Of a stretch of DNA of 64,000 nucleotides, positions 34,860 to 46,989 are shown in pieces. Every line of letters starts with the position of its first letter. Position 1 is the stretch's first letter. Under the pieces are notes generated by a model. The model saw nothing but the letters and a program-made list of their open reading frames with translations. It had not been told where the DNA came from and made no database searches. A program made the translations under genes and the position numbers. This DNA comes from Endomychus coccineus (taxonomy: Eukaryota > Arthropoda > Insecta > Coleoptera > Endomychidae). The DNA is taken from positions 36,188,297-36,252,296 of the forward strand of contig OY294068.1 in NCBI GenBank assembly GCA_958510875.1. Reading direction: 5' to 3'.

Positions 34860-36300
34860 TGCTGGAGCAAACGTCTATGACTTCATCGTTAATATCCGGG
34901 ATAGACTGAATGAACTTCTCTTCTATTTATAGGACCGTCAATGCGTTCAGTCTATCTTGTAACATTGTGCTGCTCAAAAAAGTTTTAGTGCCTTTGAGGG
35001 TGGAAAAACATCGTTCACATTCTGCTGTCGACATGGGCGTTGTACAAATAATATCCAACAGTTTGTATGTTTCCGTTAAAACCTTTCTTACGTTGTTTGC
35101 TGCTATAGACACTAAAAGTGGCAAAATACCACCTACGTCACACATGGCATCGCGCTTATAAATTGCTAAAAGTTTAGTTTTTAATTCGACACGCATGTCC
35201 GACATAGGATGAGATTTCACAGTTTCATCAAAATGTTCTAGTGGAAATGCATGTCTATAGGTTTTAGAATTTTGAGAATCAAATAATTCTCTGCACTTGT
35301 ATGATCCGAAAAATCAAATCGGTCACTAATTTGGCTCGAAATAGTGTCACATACTTCCTTTGCAATAACAGCTCTGTTATCTCCAGCTGTCGTTTTTGTC
35401 TTTTCCTAGCAGGTTCTTGATTATTGATGCGTTCTTGGTTGCCATGTTGGTAGAATTTCTAATTTGAATAATTTGCTGGAATTGTTCAATTGCCTTTTGC
35501 AGTTGAGCACTGTCAATCCCGCGCATTTGAGTCTGACTAAATAATATCGCGACATGTGACATGATGAAATGAAATATTTTCAACCACTAGAGAAATTCCG
35601 GGCAATTCAAATGTTTGAATAAATCACTTGCTTCACTAATGGTAACTGAGTCCATTCCATCTTCGTCATTAATGTTGTCTAAGCTTCCTTCGAGAGAATC
35701 CTGGTGTTGAAATAATGTGTTCTAAGTTCGACTTTTGGAAATCCAGCATGTAGGAACAGCGCATGATAATCTACGCCCCATCGTAACTTTGAGAGATTAG
35801 TTTATAGTTATCAGACCCGAAGGAGAATTTATAATATTTTGCAATTCATTCAGCAATGTTTTTGTTAATACATCAGCATTATTTGTTCATTTGACACATA
35901 TCGAATTATAACAACCATTTGCTGATGATTGGAGGTCTGTAGTTTCATCGGCCTCCGAAGCAATGAAATTTGCAGATTTAATTCCTTTTTTCATTTCTTG
36001 TTTGTAAATTTGCAACATTGCATCTAGCAATTCATTCTAAATAGTTTTCGAGACCACTTTAAACCTTTGTGAACTTGAACCTTTCATATGTGTTGGAAGC
36101 ACAGCGTCTAATTCAACTGTAAAATTGATTGAGCCTAGAAAAATACCTGGATTTGCCGACGTCAATATCTCATCATGGCCTTGTAACGCCAATTCAAAGA
36201 CTCCACTCCTTCGAATTGAATTCACACACTGTACACTATAAAGGCAATACGTTTACTGGAGATACCCTGCTTTGTGCCCCAAACCGACGAGATAAGCTTG
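34860..36300 (-). pseudogene. hAT-type transposase relic (ZMYM1/DUF4371-like)
   Basis: On the minus strand, 36225-36037 gives RRSGVFELALQGHDE, NPGIFLGSINFTVELD and SKTI, followed after a stop by NELLDAMLQIYKQEMKKGIK and SANFIASEADETTD. This is the DUF4371-type core of hAT relatives, in which ADETTD carries a catalytic Asp. 35583-35377 holds a middle part (QMRGIDSAQLQKAIEQF). 35220-34927 ends with the hAT dimerisation motif (TPMSTAECERCFSTLKGTKT, then LSSTMLQDRLNALTVL). At least four stops or shifts. No terminal repeats or target duplication could be fixed. Confidence 0.8.
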
Positions 36301-36759
36301 TATGGCGAAGATAGCTGTAGTGAGCCGAATCATACTTGGAATGGGTACACTTCAGAATAGTCCCCGGAACAGAGTTCTGAGCGTTAGCATTGCATGCTCC
36401 TGACGTGCGGAATAAAATAATGCACTGAATTACATGCGTGTTTGTTTCTGTGCTTATCTTGGTGGTTATGTGGACACGTTGGTGATTGGGTGAGCACTTG
36501 TGCTCTTCAGTACCAGCTGCCAGTGATGGTGAACAAGAACGAATTCAGAAATCATTCCGATGTCCAGTGTGATAATTCAATGATTGCAAAGTTGGATGAA
36601 CTTGTCTATGATGATTTCGCTTTTTAACTTTTTTGATGAATATTGCTCAACCGAATGTTCAAACATGTTGTGTATCTCCTTTAATATTTCGTGGTTTCAG
36701 AGTTGGCTTCAATTCATTCAAATAATCAGGTTCATAAAATTTAGGAATATACGAATTCC
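36301..36759. other. Unassigned DNA
   Basis: Slightly GC-richer than the surroundings; no domain recognised. It could be the 5' part of the LINE whose end follows, or of the hAT relic. Confidence 0.4.
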
Positions 36760-37023
36760 TTGCACACTATACAAAGTCGACACATCTTGTTGGAATGCCC
36801 AGCATTGGCATCCCTCAGGCAACAACACTTCGGAAAATCAAAACTGCTGCCAGAAGAACTTACGGAAGCCAGCACTGGCAAAATTCTGGGTTTCTGGCGG
36901 GCCACAAACCTGCTAGGATAGAATAGGCTCCTGACCACGGGGCGCACAATGAGCCCAACTAAGTGTTCTGACTGCATTTGTGGGCTGAGCTCTCTCCTCT
37001 CAAGTGATGATGATGATGATGAT
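36760..37023 (+). mobile_element. RNase H-type LINE 3' end with (GAT)n tail
   Basis: The plus strand reads HLVGMPSIG in one frame and LLECPALASLRQQHF then KILGFWRATNLLG in the other: the C-terminal Cys/His block and last helix of RNase H LINEs. The 3' UTR ends in a run of GAT at 37005-37023. Closely similar to the minus-strand copy at 13427-13560. Confidence 0.7.
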
Positions 37024-38869
37024 CATCATACAAAGTCGTCAGTCAATTCTTCATCAAATATTAAAAAGATCGTTTCTGGAGGAATTTATGTATTCCAAAG
37101 CATTAACTCCTTGAATTATAGAAAACATATCAATTCACTTGGAATCATTCGAATAAGCAGTTTCAGGTTTTGATAGAAGCTTAGAATTTCGTTTGCACTA
37201 GAACAAAGTCACGAGTTTCTCATCAAGTTTGAAAATGATGGTGACTTTGGAAATATCAACTATTTGACTCATAGAGAATATCTTACTTTTTGTTAATTCA
37301 TTCAAATTATCTGTTTCAAACCACTCTGAGGGGGAATTTCATTATATTTTGATTCTACCTATATATAGGATGATCTATCCAGTTCGACACAATTTTCAAT
37401 AAACATGGATTCTATGAAAATCAACAAAGTAGGAATTGAATAATCCATAATATAGGTGATATTTTTATTCAGATTGAAGATATGTAGGAGGATGAGCACG
37501 GGACTCTTCCAGCATGTATAAGTAGTGTGAAGGAAACTATTTTCGTTGTGAACTACCACAAAAAATATGAACAGAACTGCATACTGAAGGAGAATTAGTT
37601 TTCTCCGGATAGATCCCCTTCATTTTCTTATAGTGTGACATATACATGTGTACCAATATACCAGTCTGGAACTTATTGTTTAGATTTAAGTTTCAACCAA
37701 AGCATGAACCCAATTCAAGAACAATGTCTTATATTTTTCAATAGGTATTGCTGCGGTATAATCCAATTTTCCTATTTATCTTTTTCCATACACAATTTCT
37801 GAGAGATTATTAGCATTTAAACTCAAACTAGCTTTTCAGGCACTATAAAGTTATCTACGTGGCGATGCCCATGGCGTACCAGTCATTGCAGAAACGATAA
37901 TAGCCATTGTCTCTTATATTATAAAGAAATTCCGGTTGCATTCGAGAATATATCCCTCAATGCATTGCATCTGATACTACTAGTGACTGTACATTAACGC
38001 CGTTTAGAAAAAACAATTCCTTCCTATGGCATTCTCTCGAATAAATCATTCTCAGTCTGGAAGAAACTGGTATCTGCGGGTCCTGTTAGTCTGATAATAT
38101 CAACCAAGGAAAGAAATTGGGATTTCGACAAACCGCCGAACTGCAGAATATTTAATTTCTTTGCGGAGCCGACGTTCATAAATCTTGAAAAAAGGCAAAA
38201 ATGTGTGTGTGTGTGTGTGTGTGGAATGCAATTAAGCAAAGGTAATGGTAAAGCACTAAGGGCCGACTTATCATTCGTAGCACGAGCCAACCTCGACGTA
38301 TTTACAACCGCTAACTTGCCAAAATTCCCTCTGTCTGAGAATAGAGGAAACAACTATACCAACTAAATATATGAATGTTGTTATTTAGTGCTTCAATATT
38401 CTTGTGCAAATTCATAAAGAATCGTGAATGTAGGAAATTTCAATATAACAGAAATTGCAGAAGCTAATTTTAATTCGATATTGCGGAATTTATGAATTCA
38501 GCAAAATGGAGCTAATTTATATAAATGAGAGAGTTCTGTTATTTTTGACTTAGCAGCTATGTCCAGTATACAGTGAATAACAACGAGCTAAAGCGCCTAA
38601 GCCTTTCATTGACGAAAATAACTTCAGAGAAATAATTTGCAGGATATTCAATCAAATTTCTTCCATGATAGTTTTCTCCTAATGATCATAGTTTACAAGT
38701 TATAAACATATCATTCCAATAGCAGCATTTTGAGAAAGTATCCTAAAAACATGAATGAATTTGCATATCGGTTTAAAGTAGTGAAAATAGGAATGGTATT
38801 GTTTTGACCGCAGTAGCCTGCTAGCAGAGGATACTTTTCGCATCCAACTGCAATTTTTCAAATGAACAC
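37024..38869. other. Unassigned DNA
   Basis: Short frames without domains. Contains the TG microsatellite at 38202-38223. Confidence 0.5.
38202..38223. repeat. (TG)n microsatellite
   Basis: About eleven TG units. Confidence 0.9.
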
Positions 38870-39010
38870 CATGGTCTTTCTGTGTTATTCTGGAAAGTAT
38901 TTTTCCTGCTATAAATATATATCGTAATCATATATTTTACCCGCAGGAGTGTCCGAATTTAATATTTTAAAATTAAGAAATGGCGTCATGAAGGAGTAAC
39001 GTCACATTTC
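38870..39010 (+). repeat. Dispersed repeat D, copy
   Basis: Related to 30840-30990. The shared core is TATAAATAT...TTTTACCCGCAGGAGTGTCCGAA near 38940, preceded by a matching AT-rich stretch and followed by a GTCAT block. Confidence 0.5.
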
Positions 39011-39168
39011 TGTGGTCAGTAAATAGACTCCACGAGTTCTCCACCGGAAGTGATATCCGATCCCGAACGTGACATCCGGTGCAGGTGTAGCTAACCGTGC
39101 CATATTGCTGAAGCAACTAACCTAGGTTATACAGAGCAATGTCAAAGAACTATTGAGCATATAATGAG

Positions 39169-40260
39169 AGATTACAGAATAGATGGTGTGTCATTGCAGT
39201 TGTATGAGCTGTCATGGCGTGTGTATGTCAAAAAATAAAAGACCTGTCATAACTGTCTGTGAGGTAAGGATCACGAAGGTGTCACGGCGTTCGCGATGAA
39301 CTGTCATGGCTGATTATGTGTCCAGGGTAACTGTCGATGTTCAACGTTACGCCGTTTATAAATGACCAGATCAGTCAAAGTTTTTGGTTATAGAACGTTA
39401 CCAATGCCATGAAAATAATATCTTCGGTATGGGTCACAGAACGTCAAAAGGTTCTATAATGGGAGATTAGAGAATAGATGGTGTGTCATTGCAATTGTAT
39501 GAGCTGTCATGGCGTGTGCATGTCAAAAACGAAGACCTGTCATGACTGTCTGTGAGGTAAGGATCACGGAGGTGTCATGGCGTCTGCATGTTGAACGATG
39601 AACTGTCATGGCTGATTATGTGTCCAGGGTAACTGTCGATGTTCAACGTTACGCCGTTTATAAATGACCAGATCAGTCAAAGTTTTTGGTTATAGAACGT
39701 TACCAATGCCATGAAAATAATATCTTCGGTATGGGTCACAGAACGTCAAAAGGTTCTATAATGGGAGATTAGAGAATAGATGATGTGTCATTGCAATTGT
39801 ATGAGCTGTCATGGCGTGTGCATGTCAAAAACGAAGACCTGTCATGACTGTCTGTGAGGTAAGGATCACGGAGGTGTCATGGCGTCTGCATGTTGAACGA
39901 TGAACTGTCATGGCTGATTATGTGTCCAGGGTAACTGTCGATGTTCAACGTTACGCCGTTTATAAATGACCAGATCAGTCAAAGTTTTTGGTTATAGAAC
40001 GTTACCAATGCCATGAAAATAATATCTTCGGTATGGGTCACAGAACGTCAAAAGGTTCTATAATGGGAGATTAGAGAATAGATGGTGTGTCATTGCAATT
40101 GTATGAGCTGTCATGGCGTGTGCATGTCAAAAACGAAGACCTGTCATGACTGTCTATGAGGTAAGGATCACGGAGGTGTCATGGCGTCTGCATGTTGAAC
40201 GATGAACTGTCATGGCTGATTATGTGTCCAGGGTAACTGTCGATGTTCAACGTTACGCCG
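39169..40260 (+). repeat. Satellite, 302 bp unit, 3.6 copies
   Basis: Units start at 39169, 39464, 39766 and 40068 (AGATTAGAGAATAGATG). Units 2 and 3 are almost identical; the first is 7 bp shorter. Inside each unit a shorter motif recurs (GCTGTCATGGCG, CCTGTCATGACTG, GGTGTCATGGCG, ACTGTCATGGCTG), so the unit arose from smaller repeats. The last copy stops at TTACGCCG, just before the THAP relic. Confidence 0.9.
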
Positions 40261-40344
40261 ACGTCACGTGAGAGTATTCTCTGACAACTGTCATTCTTAA
40301 GTTGTAAACACAAGGAATACCTGCGTTTTTAGAAACAAATTACG

Positions 40345-40515
40345 AAACTGTGCATTGTGCCGAAATGCAAAACGTGGTACAAAAGTGTAAAGCAAAAAAC
40401 TGTTTTTAAAGCCGAAAGATGCGGAAATGCGAAAAAAGTGGATGCTTGCGATTCCGGATAGAAATCGTCGAAGTCTTTTATGTGTGCGTCATGTATAACG
40501 AAAAAGGGGAAGTTA
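40345..40515 (+). pseudogene. THAP-type zinc finger exon relic
   Basis: CIVPKCKTWYKSVKQKTVF (from 40351) and, one frame over, KPKDAEMRKKWMLAIPD then SLLCVRHV. This gives the C2CH ligand pattern of a THAP DNA-binding domain: two Cys at the start, the FxxP-like turn, the invariant Trp, and CxxH at the end. A one-base insertion in TTTTTAAAG separates the halves. AAG-GTGAGTAA near 40523 looks like a 5' splice donor, so this may be a first exon. THAP domains occur in P-element and Kolobok transposases and in host regulators. No start codon is evident. Confidence 0.65.
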
Positions 40516-40744
40516 TTTTCAAGGTGAGTAATACATTCGGACAAGAGTAACAGTTCTATTCCTCTCTCAAATTAGAATAATAAAAATTGCGTTACGAGAA
40601 AAATTATTTTAATTAATAATGTGATTGTTGCCGTACTTCGAGATCCAAGCGCTAGCTAGTGGCTGAGCGAGGAACTACGAGTTTGGCGACGCGTAAGAGA
40701 CCCATGTCAAACATACGAGTCACCAGACCTGTATGTACGACAGT

Positions 40745-41215
40745 GTTTATGAATGACCAGATCAGTCATAGTTTTTGGTTACAGAACGTTACCAATGCCA
40801 TGAAAATAATATCTTCGGTATGGGTTACAGAACGTCAAAAGGCTCCCAGAACGTCAAAAGTGTCACGAAATCAACGAAAATAATATCAGTGTGACAAGAA
40901 CGGCCAAAGCGTCACAGAACGTCCAAAGCGTCATATAACGTCAAAAGCGTCACGAAATAAATGAAAAGATCTTCCACAAAACAACAAAAGCGTCACGAAA
41001 TCAACGAGAATACCATTAGTACAGAGCCAAGAACGTCCAAAGCGTCACATAACGTCAAAAAAGTCACGAAATAAATGAAACTATCTCCCACGAAACAATA
41101 AAAGCGTCACAAAATCGAAGAGATCAACGTTGATATACGTTACAGAACGTCAAAAGCGTCACATTATGTCAAAATCATCACAGAACTTCGAAAGCATCCC
41201 GAAATCAACAGAAAT
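40745..41215 (+). repeat. Decayed satellite fragment and 20 bp-motif minisatellite
   Basis: 40745-40850 matches part of the 302 bp unit (TGACCAGATCAGTCA to ACAGAACGTCAAAAGG). From there a short motif of type AGAACGTCAAAAGCGTCAC repeats irregularly to about 41215, interspersed with ATCAACGAAAATAA-like spacers. Confidence 0.75.
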
Positions 41216-43165
41216 AACTCTGGTATCAATCCTGAGACCTATAGGTCGCTGACCATAATTATTTCATAAGAATGTCATCTCTGACAATGTGTTGTCAGTT
41301 GAGCTTCAAATTACCTTTCAATACCATGACCTAGAGTATAATTTGACGTTTTTCGAAGTCTTGCGTCTTCTTTTCTTGTATTTGCTCCTAAATTCCCCTA
41401 GTGACTGAAATAACTAAGATGTGGTTCAAAATAACGTTTGAGTTGCTCATATAATTCAGTTGTGGTCCAAGAATAACGATGAGCTACATCATAAATGGCA
41501 CAGAAAAAAATATTTTCCCTCGTTTACAAGTGACGTAAATATTACACGTTTTGAAATAATGACAGGTAGTGGTTGCACAGGGTCCAGTACGATTCTTCAT
41601 CTTCTCATCCCAAGTTGCACAATTTTGACGTGAATGTGTTATCAATTCAGCCAAGCAAAACAATATCCCATATTATTTCGATTCTATCAATGAGTAATAG
41701 AATGAATAATGTAGCGAAGCGGAAACCTGAATCTCTTGATAATGCGGCAATCCAATCAATGATTCAAAAAAGGTTACAATTGACGCTTAAGACATAATTT
41801 ACTATAGAATCAAGTTATGAGTTGTGAAAGTTTTGTCAATTAAACTTTGAAAGCGACCCTTTTCTCTGAAAATAGAAGTTTTGGCAATAACTCTCGCCAA
41901 GTCCGTGTCAGCATTGGCAGGCAGTGGAGATAACGTTGCAGACGTTTTTCACTAAACTCCAAATGTCAAGATGAATACAAACATTCTGCATTTACTAAAT
42001 TCTTGCGGGGTTTCGTTGGAGCGATTTTATCCACTCGGAAAGCTATTTATTTGCAAAGTAGCTTTTTGTACATCACACCCAAAGGCTTCTTTTAGAAAAC
42101 AGTTGAAATTCTTCACTATACTTTCCTTTTCGTATAAGATTTTAATAAACATCGAAGAATTATCATTCTACCTATCGGTTTGTTGAGGAATAAATACAAT
42201 AATTGGAATATGAGTTATAGAATATAATAAAGATGAGGAAATTAGGAAAAGCTCCTGATCGGTAGATATATTTAGAACTCACAAAAATTATACAATGCGG
42301 TAATGGGAACAAGTATAAAATATTGATCCAAACAATTATTGCCACTATGATTTATAAAAATTCTAGTTCCTAAACTAGCCGATTCCACATTTTTCGTCTC
42401 AAATATTTGGCTCATAACTATAGTCAATACTGCTAGTTTTGAAATGGATAAAGTGAATGGAACGGAGTGCATTATTATTATTATTATTAAAGTGGTTCCG
42501 AAAGCATTGTGGTCGACTGTCGTACCCATGTGACTACTGGCTTTCGGCTATCAGTCCTGTCTCCTTGAAGTTAAGTTCAGTGTCTGTGTGACATGTTACT
42601 ATCATCAAAGTGTTTCCTTTCACTGTTATTCAGTGTAAGACATTGATACGGTAGGTACGAGTATATGTGCTGCGAACTCATCGTCCTAATTACCCATTCT
42701 ACATGTTGTCTCTCGTGTCTGTGTAGAGCCTATACGGCTGTGGTCGATATTTTATTTATATCTTTATCAAAAGTTGTTATGTTGATGAGTCTTTCCATGT
42801 AACTTAGAAAAGAATGAATGACTTTGAATAATGGAATGGGTCTGCAGCCGACTTGTGTTTTCAAAATCCAATTAGGAAGGACTACAGAAAAAATTGGATC
42901 GATTGTGTGTGAAAGAGTAATGTATGGCTGATTATCAAATTGATTCACTTGAATTGGATTGAATGTAGCTAATCAAATACCTAAGATACTATTCTATGAT
43001 CTACAAATCCCAAAAATAACTATGATTATCTTATGAATTACTTATTCTATGATTTACATTTCATTTCTATTATTATAATAACTAATCAAGTTGGAAATAG
43101 ATCTATATAATTTTTATTTGGAAATTGTCACTGTCATAAATGTAATAATGACAGATAAAACATAA
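41216..43165. other. Unassigned DNA
   Basis: No supported gene. A TTA microsatellite lies at about 42471-42489. Short frames (74 codons at 41573, 71 at 41971) show no domain. Confidence 0.5.
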
Positions 43166-43229
43166 TTTTTCTACGGATGCTATGCAATGTGCCACTTCTC
43201 TCATCGCTTTCATACGTTCAAAACGAAAA

Positions 43230-43304
43230 ATTTCTCACGCAGTGAGAAATATCCGCCAATACAGTGAGATATAATTCCTCACAGTGAGAAATAATTTCTC
43301 ACTG
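43230..43304. promoter_or_regulatory. Cluster of palindromic TTTCTCAC/GTGAGAAA motifs
   Basis: ATTTCTCAC-GCA-GTGAGAAAT at 43230-43250, then CAGTGAGA, TCCTCAC, and CAGTGAGAAATAATTTCTCACTG ending at 43304. That is five or six half-sites in about 75 bp. Alternating orientation suggests dimeric protein binding, possibly the recombinase of the neighbouring gene. No cellular site family is known to me. Confidence 0.5.
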
Positions 43305-43537
43305 TTATCACGATAACCCAAGTCAGTCATGAATTGTTACACGTCAGATTGATATGACACGTTCACCACGTTGACAACGCTACGCCGACGATTCGCGTGC
43401 AATATCCAAGTAGCCCATTGTGGGCGTTTCTATAACAACAAAACCGAAGCACTGCATAATTATTGCTGTCAACTTACCCAACGAAAATAGTTTCATTGTT
43501 ATTTGTTATAATATAAACAGTTCAGATTCATTAAATA

Positions 43538-44710
43538 TTGAATATAATGGAATACGAAGATTTAGAGTCGGAAAATACACCTCCAGAAATTATTCAGAAA
43601 GCAATAGATGTTTGCAATAATTTGCTACCAAGCGCATCAAGAGAAAAATATGAAATCGCTTACAGAAACTTTATGGACTGGAAAATGAAAGCCAAGATAA
43701 ATTCTTGTTCCGAAAATACCTTGTTAGTTTATTTTGAAGAGTTGTCAAGAAGATTGAAATCATCAACATTATGGTCTCAGTACTCGATGCTAAGGAGTAC
43801 CTTAATGATTTAAAACTGTGTTGATATATCAAAATACGTAAAACTACGTGCATTTTTAAAACTCAAATCTGAAAAATATGTTCCAAAACAGTCAAAAACA
43901 TTAACTTCTGAAGGAATTCAACAATTTTTAAAAGATGCACCTGATGAAAAGTATTTGCTGATAAAGGTATGAATTGAAAATTTTTAAATTGTTATCGGAA
44001 AATTAATGTTTGGTTTTGATTTCAGGCTGCTTTAGCTATTGGCCTTACAGGGGCATGCCGTTGTGATGAACTTCGAAAATTAAAAATTGATGACATGGAA
44101 GATCTTAATTCGGCCCTTTTGATAAAATTACCCGATACTAAAACCAAGGTTCCTAGAAATTTCACAGTCACAGGAGAATTCTACCAAATTTACAAAAAAT
44201 ATGTGAAGCTTCGACCATGCACAAATGAAACACTTTTTTTTTTTAAATTACAAAAATAGCAAATGTACGAAACAGCCTGTGGGGATAAATAAATTTGGCA
44301 CCATGGCGAAAGAAATAGCGAAATTTTTGCAATTACCGAACCCTGAATTATATACTGGCCACTGTTTTCGAAGGTCATCTGCGACTATTTTAGTTAATGC
44401 AGGGGCAGATCTTTTAACTTTAAAACGCCATGGGGGTTGGAAATCCAGCAATGTTGCTGAATCTTATATCGACAACTCCATAGCTAACAAAATGAAAATT
44501 TCAAAAAGTATAGTAGAATCCATTCAGCCTCCAGTGCCATTCGAACCTGAACACAACAATGCTGTGGAAGCTCAGTACGTTTCCCCATCAACTTCAACTT
44601 CGACCGCAGCTAATATTTCAATTACCGAAAACATGTTGAAACAAAACAACCTACCAGGAATTACTTTACAAAATAGTTCAAATATAACTGTTAATTACTA
44701 TTTTAAATGA
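43538..44710 (+). pseudogene. Tyrosine recombinase (Crypton-like), two exons
   Basis: N-terminal SAM-like core-binding part: ASREKYEIAYRNFMDWKMK and NTLLVYFEELSRRLKSSTLW. After a single stop (43811-43813) come YVPKQSKTLTSEGIQQFLKD, a 59 bp intron, and the catalytic domain: LTGACRCDELRKLKIDD (catalytic Arg at 44059), TKTKVPRNF (hairpin Lys), TGHCFRRSSATILV (HxxR at 44360), LKRHGGWKSSN (H/W) and AESYIDNS (the Tyr, 44465). The C-terminus NITVNYYFK ends at 44707. Total about 370 codons, normal for insect-type Cryptons without a GCR1_C tail. A second lesion is one extra T in an 11-T run at 44234-44244. Otherwise all catalytic residues are present. Confidence 0.75.
43967..44025 (+). other. Spliceosomal intron, 59 bp
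   Basis: GTATGA...TTTGATTTCAG between LLIK and AALAIG. Removing it keeps the frame and yields a continuous recombinase fold. Confidence 0.75.
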
Positions 44711-44797
44711 AATATAAAAATGAGTTAATCACATACAAGTATTATTGTATATGTATTTTAATTTTCAATACTTGAAAACAACGCATCCGTAGAAAAA

Positions 44798-45399
44798 GTA
44801 CAATGTACATTTCGTGAGGAAACGACATATTTCTCACTCGCTTGATTTATTCTTCAGGTTGAATTAAATAGACAACAGAAAGTGATATTTCAAAATATCT
44901 GAATTTGGCAAGTTTGAATCAGATAATAAAGTTTTGAAATATTAGAATCAATTTTATTATCAACATAATTGTTTCCTTCCTAATTTGGATGCTTTCAAAT
45001 ATTAAACGTTTGACATTTTTTTTCTAAACATCCTTTCATATTGATATATGGGGCCGTTTAATCCAAGTATTACCTCCATGCTAGCCGTAGGACAACATCT
45101 TTGGGCATCAATTATGCATATATATGCTAGATTTCTGTAATATGCCAATTAGAGATTCATTCCATATATCCTAGATTAGATTAACTCAAGATATTCAATT
45201 TTCTCATGTCATAATGTTTATAACATGAACAAGGCTCCGACCGTATGAATGACATCGGAGTCAATGCCGGTGTATAGGTTAGAATACAAGGCTCTGCCTT
45301 GTTAATGGGTATTTAAGAGTATTGGATGATAGTTATTAAGTTGATTGAAAGGAGTTCTAAGTTGGTATTAGAAAGGGTTATGTAGTACTGTTAGTTCAT
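44798..45399. other. Unassigned DNA
   Basis: AT-rich, nothing recognised apart from the extra motif at 44829-44838. Confidence 0.5.
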
Positions 45400-45840
45400 A
45401 GATACGGTAGTTACTATGCAGCTCATAGCAGAACTGATATAGTTCTGCTACCGTACAATGTAGTGCCGTACATCAACTAATACAAATACATCATGTTTTG
45501 TACACCTGTTTCTTATGTTCAAGTTCCTTATGGAACTTCTTCAATAATCAGCAAACGAAACTATTATCTGGTGAGACATGGCTTTCCTGACAAACCAAAG
45601 AAAGAAACCTTTGTTATACCTACATTTTCTTTGCTTGGAGATTTTTTTGATTTCATTGGTCCAAGCTATCGCCTTATGCATGACGAGGTATGGACCTCAT
45701 CATCACGGTATATCCAAAGCATTATCTCGAGTGAAGTACTCCATATTATACCTGCTAATCTTCTGCACATCATCATTCCGACATGTGTCACCGGCCTGCA
45801 TATATTCTTCTGCTGCTGCCGTGAGTGAGAGTCCTAGCTA
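45400..45840 (+). repeat. Dispersed repeat E, copy 1, with 111-codon frame
   Basis: 45500-45610 is about 65-70% similar to 60748-60850, same orientation. The frame at 45493-45828 begins MFCTPVSYVQVPYGTSS and contains YLVRHGFPDKPKKET; the partner reads RRHGAPCKPKKEP at the same place. The shared reading suggests a once-coding repeat, perhaps the start of a retroelement, but no domain is recognisable. Confidence 0.4.
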
Positions 45841-46989
45841 GTCCTAGCCTGATAATCGACTTTATCTTTTAGAATAATTGTAATTAGCTCCATGTGATCT
45901 GTGTGATTACACTCCATTTTCCTGATGAAGGCCACTAATGTAGTTTGTAACAATAGCGCGTTAAGCTTCCAAAGAAAGCTTTAATAATCTAATAAACAGT
46001 TACCGCTCGGAATTCTAAATTATTGAACTTGTAATGAGCCTGTGAGTGTCATATATCTTTCAATAGATATTCAATCGTTGATCTTGTGCAGAGGCTTGCC
46101 ATAGATCGACTCGCAAAAGAGGGGTCGACTGGGAAGCGGAAACGAAATAGGCTTATCTTAGTTTGGACAACCGGCCGGGAAGTCGAGTCTCAAATCTTCT
46201 TTTCTAATATTAATTTGCTTAATTGATAGATTATTGTAGACAGAGAACATGTACTTTGTTGTCCATTAGTTTCTTATTCTAATTAAAGCTATGTAGATTC
46301 TCAGGTTCACAGTATTTTTCTATGAATCTATAGTCATGAGCACGTGTCATTCAAACTAGATCATTTTGCGAATCCATATTAGATAATCATTTATATCATA
46401 TTCCTTTTTTTATTCAGAATAATATTTCTCAAGATAGTAGTCAGATTGGTACCTAAGGCTTGTTTAATCTGGCAATTCGTTTGACGACGTAGTACGTAGT
46501 ATTCCAAATTACCCTTCTTTGACCTTCCACATATCAGTTGTAATGGTTATGTCTTCTTAGACTAGTTTTTGATAATTATTGATCTGGGTGAACGTGAATA
46601 AAGCCGAAACTCGCATTTACTGCTTTATTAGAACTCTAAGTGAGACCTCTGTTACTTCTTGATCAGAATATACATTCAGATTTTTGCGATCACCATTTAA
46701 TTATACTGTTCTTGTAAATTATTTTCTAATTGTTCTTTTGCAAATTTCAAACTTACTAATCATAATTTTTTAAGACTACCTTTTATCTTTTATACCTTGT
46801 ATCATAAATTTCCATAGCTACAGTAAGTAATTTAATATTCAAATATTCCTTAAGATTTAATTACTGTATTTTACTGTTCTCTTCAAGATTTCAAATCTTC
46901 TAATGAATTTGTATATACCATCTGGGAAGATAGCATAATGAGTTGTGGAATTTTATTGGTTATTCCTGCTGATTTAGTTATTTGTCCCA
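45841..46989. other. Unassigned AT-rich DNA, possibly LTR-like
   Basis: It leads into the repeat at 46990-47620 as 24310-25779 leads into its partner. Similarity over this part is too weak to claim. Confidence 0.35.

Larger units (their letters stand above)
43166..44797 (+). mobile_element. Crypton-like tyrosine-recombinase element
   Basis: A tyrosine-recombinase gene sits between two inverted copies of TTTTTCTACGGATGC (43166-43180 and 44783-44797). A cluster of CAGTGAGAAAT motifs in alternating orientation lies upstream (43230-43304), and one more copy of its core lies beyond the right repeat (44829-44838). Known Cryptons lack long TIRs, so the 15 bp inverted repeat may mark recombinase sites rather than classical TIRs. 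The true ends are uncertain. Confidence 0.55.

Noticed and set aside
39169..40260. Possible CRISPR array
   Set aside because: Units are 302 bp, contiguous and without unique spacers; it is a satellite in eukaryotic DNA.
41573..41797. 74-codon plus frame
   Set aside because: Near the chance length for this base composition, with no domain.
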